From NCBI GenBank assembly GCA_020746995.1, contig JAGPXD010000006.1, forward strand, positions 186,001 through 250,000: a stretch of 64,000 nt of DNA. The letters run 5' to 3'. Shown piece after piece: positions 54,336 through 64,000 of the stretch. Origin of the DNA: Plectosphaerella cucumerina. Lineage: Eukaryota; Ascomycota; Sordariomycetes; Glomerellales; Plectosphaerellaceae. Each line of letters begins with the position of its first letter. Within the stretch, counting starts at the first letter, position 1. The notes below the pieces were generated by a model. The model saw nothing but the letters and a program-made list of their open reading frames with translations. It did not search any database and was not told the origin of the DNA. A program made the translations under genes and the position numbers.

Positions 54336-55406
54336 TCACTGCCCGCGGCGGTCCAGGATGATCTCGACTTCCTCCCCCTCGTCATCGTCATGACACCCGA
54401 CCGTGTCCATGTACGTCTCGAACGGGTCAGACATGTCATCGTCAGTGGGCCAGGGACTCTTGAGACACGGCACGCTGAGGCGCCTGTTATAAGGGCTGCG
54501 GAGGGGCTCCTCGTCGTCTGGGCAGTAACTCGGCGCAGCCTCTCTGAAGGAGTAGTCGACGCCGTCAAAGTCCGACTTTGACGGCTGGCTGGCCGTGGCG
54601 TCGTCGTCCTCCCACCTGTCCGAGGCGGGAGAGTAGTCGCAAGGGCTGTAGGGGCGGCCATCGCCCTCGGGGCCGCACCACTCGGGCTGTGCGGCCATGG
54701 GGTATCCGTACCAGCCCATGGGGATGAACTCTGGTGTTTGTGCGTTGAGGATGGGAGACATGACGGGGGTCGGGGGCACGTCGATAGGGGACCAGAAGCT
54801 GTCTGACCACGGCGTCATGGGCGAGCTGACTTGGAACCAGTCGGCAAAGGGGGCGCTGGGACTGATGGCCTGCGTCCAGTGTTGTCTGTTCTGCATCTCG
54901 ACGTAGATCTCCCCGAGCCGGCCGAGGATGGTGTTGCGCTGCTCCGACGTCTCCGTGATGCCCTTTCGGAGGGAGTACATGTCCTTCTTCGTCTTCTTGA
55001 CCTTGTCTTTCGGGACCTCGCCGGCCTTGAGTTTGGCTTCGAGATCGGCAAGGCGCTGCTGGTATCCTGCCGACCGTCGGTGCTGCGAGGGGAGGTTGGA
55101 CATGAGGTATGATTGCTCGCCGAGGAGTTCCGTCGTCGACTGTGGGCTTGTTGGGTACATGGGTGGCGACCCGGCGATTGATGTGTTGAGGTAGATGTTC
55201 TGAGAGGTTTTCGATGACTTCCTTGACCTCTTGGACTTTCGTGCTGACTTGGACTTTGCCGGGCTCGATGGCTGGCCGTTCTTCATCTCCTGGTCTGACT
55301 CCTCGCTCATCCATGACAGGGAGCCGACCATCCCCTCCGCAGGGACATGCTGGTTCCTGGATGTAACCTCTACAGGAGAAGGTGTGTGTTGTTGGTGTGA
55401 AAGCAT
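54336..55406 (-). CDS. Uncharacterised protein with basic patch and coiled coil
   Basis: Single exon of 356 residues from the first ATG at 55406; the frame extends further upstream but without ATG. I do not recognise the family. Residues about 35-65 hold an acidic stretch followed by a Lys/Arg/Ser patch ('KSKSARKSKRSRKSSK') that could be a nuclear localisation signal. A helical region at about residues 100-170 ('YQQRLADLEAKLKAGEVPKD', then 'RNTILGRLGEIYVEMQNRQH') is probably coiled coil and begins somewhat like a degenerate bZIP. The rest is Pro/Ser/aromatic-rich and ends in a very acidic tail. A transcription-related role is possible but unproven. Confidence 0.65.
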   Translation of the reverse strand: MLSHQQHTPSPVEVTSRNQHVPAEGMVGSLSWMSEESDQEMKNGQPSSPAKSKSARKSKRSRKSSKTSQNIYLNTSIAGSPPMYPTSPQSTTELLGEQSYLMSNLPSQHRRSAGYQQRLADLEAKLKAGEVPKDKVKKTKKDMYSLRKGITETSEQRNTILGRLGEIYVEMQNRQHWTQAISPSAPFADWFQVSSPMTPWSDSFWSPIDVPPTPVMSPILNAQTPEFIPMGWYGYPMAAQPEWCGPEGDGRPYSPCDYSPASDRWEDDDATASQPSKSDFDGVDYSFREAAPSYCPDDEEPLRSPYNRRLSVPCLKSPWPTDDDMSDPFETYMDTVGCHDDDEGEEVEIILDRRGQ

Positions 55407-56070
55407 TTGGAGATGGTGGCCCGAGGACTGATGTACAGATGGTTCCGCCGATGGTGTGATTGACCACCGCAGGCCTAGTTTATAGAGCAGCAGGACACCT
55501 TTTGACGCCTTCCACCACAAAGATTGCTGTTCTGACCGCCAGGGAGTTCCGGACTCGTCCAGCTGCTGCCACCATCACCTTATCACCTGGGCCCGGGTCA
55601 GTATGTGACAAAGACGCCTATTCCCCCCATTCACCCCCCTTGGCCAGGCCAGGTCGAGGAGGGACGCTGGCACCGAGGGGGGGAGTGGCAAGCCCTGAAA
55701 GCAAATTTGCCCGGGGCGGGCCAGTAGCAGCAGCGCCGGCCGGGGCCAGAGGCTGGCATGGACAATGCGGCACAATGCGGTCTGAATAGGCCAGGGCGTC
55801 GGGTCCCGGGGCGGGGGGTGCTCGGGTGCCAAATGGCCTCCTCCGGTTGGAGGTGAGACGAGCCGTGCAAGCCGTGTTACCAGGACCCGGGGGACGCCGT
55901 CTTTGTCCCCCTCGGGCGCCTGGACCATGCGACCGCGCGGGGGGGAAAGTCGCCCCATCGATGCCCGTTCGAGGCCGAGACTGGGCCAGGGATGGTGTCG
56001 AGCGTTCAATCGGTGCCAGGGGAAGCAAGGGTGTTTTTTTTTTCTTGGGTGCTTTTCATAGGGGGCCCTG
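55407..56070. other. Intergenic region upstream of the coiled-coil gene
   Basis: GC- and C/G-run-rich (several ggggg tracts at 55670-55950), then a T10 run near 56033. No gene or known element was recognised. Confidence 0.4.
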
Positions 56071-57275
56071 TCACATATTGAAGCCATCATGTCGGGGAGG
56101 GTCGCAGAAGCGCCACAGGCCAGCCTTCTCAGCCGCCGCCCGTACGGCCGATATCTCCGTCCCAGAGACGGCACGATTGATCTCGTTGTACCGGGGCTCG
56201 TCCTTGTCATCTGGGGCTGCACCTCCGCGGCGTCTCGTGGGCTTGGGCTTTCCGACGTGGGCGTCGGGGTGATATTGCTCCATGATGTTGACGAAGCAGT
56301 CCCTCGAGACCTCCTCGGCCAGGAACCGCATCACCCTTTCGCCCTCTGCTTCTTTGCCCGGCATCACGAGGTGGCGCACCAGCAGGCCCTTCTTGGCGAT
56401 GCCGTCGGGGGTGAAGCAGAGGTCACCGACCTGGGCGTGCATGGCCTTGATGCTCTCCCTCGCGGTGGCGGCGTAATCATCGGCTTTCAGGAGACGCCTC
56501 GACGTCGCAGGCTCCCACACCTTGAAGTCGGGCAGGTAAATGTCGACGAGCCCGTCCATCAGCCGCAGCGACTCTGGCGAGTCAAAGGCCGACGTGTTGT
56601 AGATGATGGGCACCTTCAACCCCTGGTCCCTGGCGTGGAGGATGGCCAGGGCGGCCTGGGGCACCACGTGTTCAGGGGTGATGAGGTTGATGTTATGCAC
56701 GCCTCCCACGTCCTGGAGCTTGACGAACCACTCGCCAAGCTCCTCGGGCGTCAGGTCCTGCCCGTTGCGCCGGTGCGCGATGTCGTGGTTCTGGCAGAAG
56801 ACGCAGCGAAGATTACATCCCGAGAAGAAGACGGCGCCACTTCCATTGTGGCCCTGGACACACGGTTCTGGCCTGCAGCGTCAGCGCACTGGCCCCCATT
56901 CGCTGATTTCCGGTATGAGGGGGGGCTTCTTCTGGGTAGGTATTCAAGGAGGTTGTGTCAATAGGGCGGGCGTCCCACACCTTCGCCAAAGTGTGGCGCT
57001 ATCACATTGACCTTGGCCTTTTCGCCGACCAGGCACATGCCCGTCGTCTCGTAGCGGTTGACCCCGCACAGCCGGGGGCAGAGGTTGCAGTTCCGGAGGT
57101 GGGCGTAGGCACGGGATCTCTTCAAAGCTGCGTCTACGGACGAGAGGTTCATGTAGCGGGGTGTGTAGTCGTCGAGGAGGAAGGGAGGGGCTAGGTGGAG
57201 AGGCCTGCGGCGAGTGGCAGTACATCTCAAGAGGCTTGAAGTTGCCTTCTGAAGCGGCCGCTGCAGGGGTAACAT
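56071..57275 (-). CDS. PflX-type radical SAM protein
   Basis: Two exons: 57275-56981 and 56867-56071, giving 363 residues. Splicing restores 'APHFGEEPCVQG', a family-typical junction. The N-terminal cysteine module 'CNLCPRLCGVNRYE' with a following 'GMC' and the radical SAM cluster motif CxxxCxxC in 'SGCNLRCVFCQNHDI' define the PflX (COG1313) group of pyruvate-formate-lyase-activating-enzyme-like proteins. Downstream motifs are 'NINLITPEHVVPQAALAIL' and 'VDIYLPDFKVW'. The first 45 residues are Arg-rich without acidic residues, compatible with a mitochondrial presequence. The substrate is unknown. The family is mainly bacterial and archaeal, so ancient transfer is possible, but the intron and codon use are fully fungal. 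The intron (56980-56868) is 113 nt. Confidence 0.88.
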
Positions 57276-58260
57276 CGTTCTGTCGTCGATGATGAAGGCA
57301 TTGAGAAATGGTGTTGCTTGGGGATGAGTTGCTGGCCAAAAGGAGGGGAAAATTGACTGGTACAAGGATGGACGAGTGCCTGAAAATGGCGGGGTTTTGC
57401 ATCAATCGCATAGTGGCATACGTATCTAGCATACTTGCATACTTCAGGGGTACTTGACCAGCGTAACCGCCCATGGCCAGGTGGCACATTATTTCGAATG
57501 AAATCGAATAGATTTGGATACTGTAGCTTTCTGATATGTATCTAGATCCATGTCACTCATCTGATGTTTGTTCAAGAGCCCACAAAGTCAGCATGCATAC
57601 TTGGACCATACCCTTGCAACACCAAGATGAAGACATCCTCAGTCGGAAGATCTCGACTCAGTTGGTATCCTCAATACTACAGATGGCGATATGTGCAGCG
57701 ACTGCAAGCTAACAAAGCCCTGAACAGGAACTTGTTCCGACTATGCCGCGGCCAAGTCAGCACCACCATCCAGAGCACGTTCGTCCCAAGTCCTCAACCC
57801 CATCAAATGACCCGAGATCCGAACCCAACATTACCTCCAATAAACTTGGCCCTGGCAAAGACCACCGCAGGAGAATGCTGCCTCGCAGGCTTGGCCTGCC
57901 GTGCCACCCCAAAACGGCCCAGCGGCAAACCCAATCGGGCCAGCAAATATCAAAACCAGAAAACCCGCCCCGGAGGCGCCAGGGCTCAAAGAGAACGCTG
58001 CAGGGATATGGCTTCTGTGTTCCCCCAGCCATTTTTCATCACGCATGGAAGGCATAAAAGGGGGAGTATCCGGCAACCGGCAGCCCGAAGCAGCCCACCA
58101 AAGGGCAGTCTCCAGCAAACGTGCTTTTGCATTGTGCGAACCTCGCCGCCAATAGGCCATGTGGTAGTAAAAAAAGACATCCATGCTCCCAACGCCTTGG
58201 CTTCCACTCCTCATTCATCAAGTACATCGCCCGCATCCTCGACACGCGGTATGTTCGCCA
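57276..58260. other. Intergenic region, about 1 kb
   Basis: Upstream of the radical SAM gene and downstream of Ku70. The frames at 57564-58379 and 57743-58057 overlap the Ku70 3' end or have no family motif. Nothing else is recognised. Confidence 0.4.
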
Positions 58261-60261
58261 CTACGCATTCGCGTCGAGCCATTGCTCCAGGCGCTCCAGA
58301 AGTTCCGCCTTCTTGCCCGTCGTGCTCTCGCCCCGCTCGGCCAGGAGGTTCTTCAGGTCCGCGACGAGCATCTTCTTGAGCTCGCCGTTGTCGAGAGCCT
58401 CGCGAAGCTGCTTGTTAGTCTGCTTGCCGGAGGCCCCCGCCGGCTTGGCGGCTGCCGCCGTCTTGGTCTTCTTAGCGGGCTTGACGTCTTCTTCGTCAGA
58501 CTCTGCTTCCCGCTTGGTCTTCTTCTTGGACGACGCTGCTGCTGCGACCTCATCGCTCAATGTAGCGTCCCAGTCCTGGAGGTACCCGCCGGCGCGCTTG
58601 ATGATAGCCTTGAACTTGGGCAGTGTAGCGTCCTCGGGTTCCTCGGGCACTTCTTCCTCGAGGGCGAGGGCCTGGAGGATCTTGTAGTGCCACTGCAGCG
58701 CCGGGTTGGGGTATCGAGTGGGGTTGTACATGGCCTTGGGAAGCTGGAGCTGCTGGACGATAGTGCGCATTTGGTCGGTAAGCTCGTTGGACGCACGCAG
58801 GGGCTCCGAGCCACCAGTGGGCGGGCCGTCGCGCAAGTCGTCGGCGAAGGGCAGCGGGTACAACCACAGCCCCGCCGGAAGATACGGGGTGCCGTTCTCC
58901 TCCTCGGAGCTCTCCTTGGAGGGGATGACGGCCACCAACACGGGGTTCATGTTGGAGCGCGTCATGCACCAGGCGATGGCCACCTTCTTGGAGTCGAGTA
59001 GCTTCTTCCACAGGGCAGCGAAGACGCGAGTCGACCCGACATAGTCCTCCTCGCTGGGGAAAATGAAGGTGGACTTCTTGACGCTGGCCCAGAAAGGGAT
59101 CATGGCGCGTGGCTTGAAGCCGATGATGCGAATGACGGGCTTCCCGAAATCCTTGAGCGCCTTCTGCTCCTCAGGCGAGAAGTAGACGTACTCGCCGCCA
59201 AACTTGTATGCCTTCTTGGTGGCGCCCTTCTCAACTGCCTTGCCACTATCTTCGCTGAGTCTGGTCGTCTCACCAGCGGCAATCTGGGGCTGGTCGCCGT
59301 CGAGCCAGACATAGCACGTCCGGGCAGGTGCCTGGCGGTGGAGGATGTTGTAGCCCTTGACGGATATGCTGAGCCCAGGAGCGATCTCCATAGACACGTT
59401 GGAGAAGAGGGCGCGCTTCGGGGTCTGCCGAGAGTTGATCTCCGAGACCAGCGAGTTCAGAAGAGAGAGGCCGCCGCCTGCCTTTGAGCTGCGCACTTCG
59501 GTGTGATTGGCCTCGCCCGCTGCATCGCGATAAATTATATCGTCGTAGAAATGGGCAAGGTCAAACGTGTCGTCGCCCCTCGTTATGGGGAACAGCTCGA
59601 TGGAGACGCCCAGGTCGTAGAGATCCTTGGCGCGAACGGCGGCCGCCGTCTTTGCTGCCTTGTCTCCTGGGTGTGGATCGTCATTATCCGTGATGATGAA
59701 GAGGCGCCGGTTGCCAAAGTTGGCCGCCTTTGTGGTGAAGATCTGGTTGGCACAGAAGAAGACATTGGACATCTGGACTGCCTCCGTCGATGGTTTCAAA
59801 ACCTCATCATCGTCCTCGCCCTGCTCTGCCAGGGCTTTCAGGGCCTTGACGTCGTCGGCGGCCGGGATGTCGAGGTCGGTAAAGGTGTAGCAGTGCGGGT
59901 ACCCGAGACCGGCCCGGTTGCCCTCCTCATGGAACTTTGACTTTTCGGTGCCGAAGAACAGTATGCCCATCATGTCTTTGGGCTGCGTGATGATGCGCTG
60001 CTCCATCAGCTGGTAGGCGCATTTGAGAGCAGCCTGCAGAGCGCTGTCCTTGTCGGCTTTCTTGGAGTCCGAGGCCAGTGGCGGCTCCAGCATCGAGTCG
60101 CTCACCTGGATGGCGAGGAGGATGGCATCTTTCTGTGACCTGTAGTCCTGTGGCATGTCAGTCCAAGGGGTAGCGGGGCTGTGGTCTAGTATACGCACGG
60201 TCTCATCGAGCTCCTCGTCTTCATCCTCCTCCTCACGCTTCCATGGTTCCTTGTCGGCCAT
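58261..60261 (-). CDS. KU70: Ku70 DNA end-binding protein
   Basis: Two exons: 60261-60199 and 60147-58261, giving 649 residues. The 51-nt intron (60198-60148) is in frame and stop-free; removing it restores 'EELDETDYRSQKDAILLAIQ', the normal Ku70 start. A von Willebrand-like alpha/beta domain (about residues 20-245) contains 'AIQVSDSML' and 'NRRLFIITDNDDPH'. The beta-barrel DNA ring covers about residues 250-480 ('KGYNILHRQAPARTCYVW', 'KFGGEYVYFSPEEQKAL'), followed by the helical C-terminal arm. A Lys-rich linker and a SAP domain ('LKKMLVADLKNLLAERGEST') end the protein. It binds broken DNA ends with Ku80 for non-homologous end joining and acts at telomeres. It is divergent from ferrochelatase. 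Confidence 0.95.
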   Translation of the reverse strand: MADKEPWKREEEDEDEELDETVRILDHSPATPWTDMPQDYRSQKDAILLAIQVSDSMLEPPLASDSKKADKDSALQAALKCAYQLMEQRIITQPKDMMGILFFGTEKSKFHEEGNRAGLGYPHCYTFTDLDIPAADDVKALKALAEQGEDDDEVLKPSTEAVQMSNVFFCANQIFTTKAANFGNRRLFIITDNDDPHPGDKAAKTAAAVRAKDLYDLGVSIELFPITRGDDTFDLAHFYDDIIYRDAAGEANHTEVRSSKAGGGLSLLNSLVSEINSRQTPKRALFSNVSMEIAPGLSISVKGYNILHRQAPARTCYVWLDGDQPQIAAGETTRLSEDSGKAVEKGATKKAYKFGGEYVYFSPEEQKALKDFGKPVIRIIGFKPRAMIPFWASVKKSTFIFPSEEDYVGSTRVFAALWKKLLDSKKVAIAWCMTRSNMNPVLVAVIPSKESSEEENGTPYLPAGLWLYPLPFADDLRDGPPTGGSEPLRASNELTDQMRTIVQQLQLPKAMYNPTRYPNPALQWHYKILQALALEEEVPEEPEDATLPKFKAIIKRAGGYLQDWDATLSDEVAAAASSKKKTKREAESDEEDVKPAKKTKTAAAAKPAGASGKQTNKQLREALDNGELKKMLVADLKNLLAERGESTTGKKAELLERLEQWLDANA

Positions 60262-60829
60262 GATGTTTTTCTCCGTTTGAATCGATTGTTCAGGACCGCA
60301 AGAGGGGCATTTGATGCATTGAGTGATGAAAAGTGATGGAGGCCATGAGCTGCACGTAGCACATGTACAAGTACCTATGAAGGCAGCTCAGGGATGAGAG
60401 CAGGCAGACGCGCCTCAAGATGGCCTGAGCGCGCAGCTTCCTGGACCTTGAACACGAGACCACGTGACCCTGGTGCCTGATTACCTCCTTGGTGATTGGT
60501 CAAAAACGATCCCATTTGGCAAGTACTTCCATTTTGCCATGATGACCGCCTAAGGCTAAGTATCGCACTAGCAGCCACCACTCGCACCTCGGCCCTCCAA
60601 ACGAGCCGACTGCGACCTCGACCCAGAGCCGGCGTCATCATAGGCCAGGCCACTTTGCTGCGATCGCCGAAGCTCCGAGTGCTGGCCACCATCGCATCAT
60701 CCAGCAAAATCGCCCACCGCGCTTCGTGTCTACCTCAACACGCGCCCACTGCCTTTCTTTCCTCTTTGCTTCACCAAATCTTTCTGTCTCTTCTCTGCAG
60801 TACCTCGATACCCTTTAGACTCGGCCGCA
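60262..60829. other. Divergent promoter region KU70 / ferrochelatase
   Basis: 568 bp. It contains one near-palindromic 'gaccacgtgaccc' (about 60459-60471) with a CACGTG E-box core, a site type used by bHLH factors. No other element is clear. Confidence 0.4.
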
Positions 60830-62175
60830 ATGGCTTTCCGACGCTCGGCCGCGCAGCTCACAAAGAGCCTGTCGCATTCCGCCCCTTCCACAACTTCCCG
60901 AAACTTCCTCCCCAAGACCCTCTCGACATCCACATCAAGATGGCTGGCAACAGTGCCGCCGGTCACGCAGAACTCGGTCGGATCCAGGGGCCCGACGGCG
61001 ATGGTCTTCCTGAACATGGGCGGCCCCTCGACGACAGATGAGGTCCAGGACTTCCTAAGCCGCCTCTTCGTACGTCCATCCCCGCCGACCCCTGCCCCTC
61101 CATCCTCCTGCTGACACTCTCCCCTCACCAGGCCGACGGCGACCTCATCCCCCTCGGACGCCTGCAGAACTACCTCGGCCCTTACATCGCCAAGCGACGC
61201 ACGCCCAAGATCCAGAAGCAGTACGCCGAGATTGGCGGCGGCTCGCCCATCCGGAAGTGGTCCGAGTACCAGTGCGAGGAGATGTGCAAGATCCTCGACC
61301 GCATCTCCCCCGAGACGGCGCCGCACAAGCCCTACGTCGCCTTCCGCTACGCCGCGCCCCTGACAGAGACCATGTACGAGCAGCTGCTCGCCGACGGCTT
61401 CGGTAACGGCCGCCCCGGCCGCGCCGTCGCCTTCACTCAGTACCCGCAGTACTCGTGCTCCACGACCGGCTCCTCCCTGAACGAGCTGTGGAAGTGGCGC
61501 CAGCGCCTCGAGGGCCGCCCTGCCGCCGCCGCCGGCGACGCCCCCGCCAACGGCACCATCCCCTGGAGCGTCATCGACCGCTGGCCCGTCCACCCGGGCC
61601 TCGTTGAGGCCTTTGCCCAGAACATTGAGAAGACGCTGGCAGAGTACCCTGAGGAGCGCCGCAAGGACGCCGTCCTGCTCTTCTCCGCTCACAGCCTGCC
61701 CATGTCGGTCGTCAACCGCGGCGACCCATACCCCGCCGAGGTGGCCGCTACCGTCTACGCCGTCATGCAGCGCCTCGGCTTCTCCAACCCCTACCGCCTG
61801 TGCTGGCAGTCGCAGGTCGGCCCCTCAGCCTGGCTGGGGCCTCAGACCTCCGACACGGTCGAGGGCTACGTCCACAAGGGCCAGACCGACCTGGTCCTCA
61901 TCCCCATCGCCTTCACCTCGGACCACATCGAGACCCTGTACGAGATCGACAAGGAGGTCATCCCCGACTCGGGCCACGAAGGCACCGTCAAGCGCGTGGA
62001 GAGTCTGAACGGCAGCCCCGTCTTCATCCAGGCCTTGGCGGATATTGCCAAGGCCCATCTCGACAGCGGCATTTGCTCCTCGACCCAGATGGACCTACGG
62101 TGTCCGGGCTGCAAGAGCGAGCGCTGCGCCGAGTCGAAGAAGTTCTTCAAGGGCCAGCAGGCGGTCTTCAAGTAG
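60830..62175 (+). CDS. HEM15: Ferrochelatase (mitochondrial)
   Basis: Two exons: 60830-61069 and 61132-62175, phase 0, 427 residues. An Arg/Ser-rich presequence (about residues 1-45, 'MAFRRSAAQLTKSLSHSAPS') targets mitochondria. The core shows 'TAMVFLNMGGPSTTDEVQDF', 'GGGSPIRKWSEYQ', 'AFTQYPQYSCSTTGSS', 'LLFSAHSLPMSVVNRGDPYP' (catalytic His), 'WQSQVGPSAWLGPQT' and 'IPIAFTSDHIETLYEID' (conserved His/Glu). It inserts ferrous iron into protoporphyrin IX, the last step of haem synthesis. The C-terminus has four cysteines ('GICSST', 'RCPGCKSERC'), a possible [2Fe-2S] site as in animal and fission-yeast enzymes and unlike budding yeast. The intron is 62 nt with donor GTACGT. Confidence 0.96.
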
Positions 62176-64000
62176 AGGATGAAGAAAGTGTACGATGACT
62201 ACTATTATCAGATATGTAAAGGAATGTACTATTAGACAGCGGAGGCATGGGGATACGTCGGCGGTTCAAAAGCGTCACTCATAGGAGCAGGGTCATATAT
62301 TCGGATTCCGAATGGTTGCTTTACCTGAAGTGTTGGTGTGACATTGCCATATATCCGCCTGCATTCTCGAGCTAGATGCTCTCTGACGGGAAGAGATAGC
62401 AAGAGATGGCTGAGCGCTGCTTGTAAATCATCGGCGATGCTAAGGGTACGTCCATGATCAGGGTCCAGATGGCGCAGTCTCTCTCGGCCGGCGGGTTGAA
62501 TTGATTACCTGGTCAAGGCCACCAGCGCTCATTCGACGCCTGCTGCGCTCCCCGTCGCAGTCAACGTGGAGTATGACATGTTTTCGCGGTCTATATCAGT
62601 GGTTTGACCACATGTCGAAGCCGGATGCGTTCCTCCAGCGAGTCTGAAAAAGGAAGGTTGCAGATTTGAGCTGATGCCGTGATAGTAAATTGCGGCCGCT
62701 GGCGCTTTGAGGGCCAACGGCATCCAGCCGGGTAAAAGCAGGTGTCACACTCGAATCAGATCACCAATTAAGAACAATAAGTTCAACTCAGTAAAATGCC
62801 GACAGAGTCCGAGGTTTCTGACTTTGGAGTCCAAGTGGTGACCTGGGTACTGAGCTTGGCGTCCCTCAACTTGAGGCTCTCCCTGGTCAAGTTCCAGGGA
62901 CGGAGGATTGCAGGATTGCGGCGAAAAAGGGGCCGTTGGAAGACGCCGAATGCGGATGAGTCAGCATACCTTGCTGACATGTTTCTGGCAGTGAGACATT
63001 TCAACTTCAACATTAACTTCTTACCAACTTGAACTCGTACCAACGTTCATCCCTCGTGTCGTCGAGAGAGCAGTCACGTCAACCATGTTCAGAAATCACG
63101 TCGTTCCAGGCCGCCTGCCAGGTTTACCACCATGTGCTGCATCAAGAGACAGGGCACCCCTGCTGGAGGCTAGAGCCAAGGGCGGCAAATCTTCAACAAC
63201 CCGAGCCGTCCACTCCCAAGCCCTTGTCGTTGATCGGCCAGAGTCGTACTCGGTACGAATTTAGCCCGTCACAACTCTGCAATACCTTGGGGCAACTAAT
63301 CTCAAGGATCAGATGTGGAAGCGGAGATGGATGATGGACCCCCACGGCCTGGCCTTTGGGGATGATCAACCTGTGTTCCAGCCCTGTTGCAGTCCCGGTG
63401 ATTCCGAAAGACAAGTCGGAAGACTTCCCACTGCCGTGCTTGCAGTTTAGGGGTCCTCGATGCTATCTTTGTGGAATCATGGCTGTGCTCCCCGGACGTT
63501 GCCAAGATGCCGGACTGTAGGATGGTCCCATTGCCGGGGTTGGGACCGGAAGCCAACCCTAAATCCGTACCTGTGCCGCTTGCCGCCCCGGGCAGCATTC
63601 GGCATCTACCTTGACTTGCTACCCTCGACGATGTGCATGTGAGAAACGTGGGGTCATGCCACCTTCTCGGACGTTTTCGAACAAAATCCCCCGTCCTGGA
63701 CATTCAAAGCCCTCCGATAGTCAACAGAACCACGAGAACCTCAAGTCTGGCTGGGCCAATAGCAGACTATCGGCTTCAGTGGCCAAGGCAGAGGCTAACA
63801 TTGCGATCCTCCTTACTTCGATCCTGCAGGCTGCGGTCCGCTCCACCGGCCCACGCGGGGCATTATCCCTAACCGCAATATAGCGACTACGTGAGTGCGA
63901 CTGGGCCAATCAGCATGGTCGGGCCTGAGTCTCCCCTTCTGGGGGTATACAAGTGCCATGGGGAGATATTAGATGCTTGGGGGTGATGTTTAAATACCTG
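62176..64000. other. Gene-free right end, about 1.8 kb
   Basis: 3' flank of ferrochelatase and sequence to the window edge. Open frames are short (at most 133 codons), contradictory between strands and unrecognised. No tRNA or repeat was identified. Confidence 0.45.

Overview
The window is nuclear DNA of a filamentous ascomycete, most likely a Sordariomycete. The protein-coding genes contain short (about 45-140 nt) spliceosomal introns with GTNNGT donors and CTRAC-type branch points. Their products are eukaryotic or fungus-specific (Mrp51, Bbc1, Rtr1, Egt1, Zn2Cys6 regulators, Ku70, GCP4). Coding sequence is GC-rich with C-ending codons. Species cannot be named from the sequence alone. I could place 25 protein-coding genes; one (WbsX-like) runs off the left edge. 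I saw no rRNA, tRNA, CRISPR or intact transposon.

Layout. 0-6 kb: a divergent pair of type II membrane-anchored enzymes (WbsX-like glycosyltransferase and a METTL24-like methyltransferase) followed by a membrane-attached ATP-grasp ligase. 6-17 kb: conserved housekeeping genes: queuine tRNA-ribosyltransferase, mitoribosomal Mrp51, ribosomal eS17, CTD phosphatase Rtr1 and the actin-patch protein Bbc1. 17-24.6 kb: mostly gene-free, with one fungal gene of unknown function (21.3-22.75 kb). 24.6-31 kb: a compact sugar locus: a Zn2Cys6 regulator, a signal-peptide-free GH32 invertase and an alpha-glucoside-type MFS permease. The invertase and permease are divergent and share a promoter holding three copies of a perfect 13-bp palindrome. 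31.7-35.1 kb: an orphan gene and gamma-tubulin complex component 4. 35.7-39.3 kb: an accessory-looking island with two head-to-head genes, one encoding two retropepsin-like domains fused to three C2H2 fingers, the other a DUF6594-type membrane protein. 39.5-45.2 kb: a senescence/spartin-domain gene and a second Zn2Cys6 regulator. 47.5-51.2 kb: the ergothioneine synthase gene egt1 (12 exons). 51.6-62.2 kb: eIF2B-alpha, NECAP, an uncharacterised coiled-coil protein, a PflX-type radical SAM protein, Ku70 and ferrochelatase. 62.2-64 kb: no gene seen.

Functional reading. The clearest local system is the 24.6-31 kb locus. A proton-coupled permease would import an intact disaccharide (sucrose or similar), the cytoplasmic GH32 enzyme would hydrolyse it, and the neighbouring Zn2Cys6 protein is the obvious candidate to bind the palindromes (inverted CGG triplets). 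CreA-type motifs in the same promoter suggest glucose repression. The least described objects are the tandem-retropepsin/C2H2 gene and its DUF6594 neighbour, a possible alternative terminal exon inside egt1, and the bacterial-type radical SAM protein. Exon structures below come from manual reading of splice signals and phase agreement; no alignment or transcript data were available.
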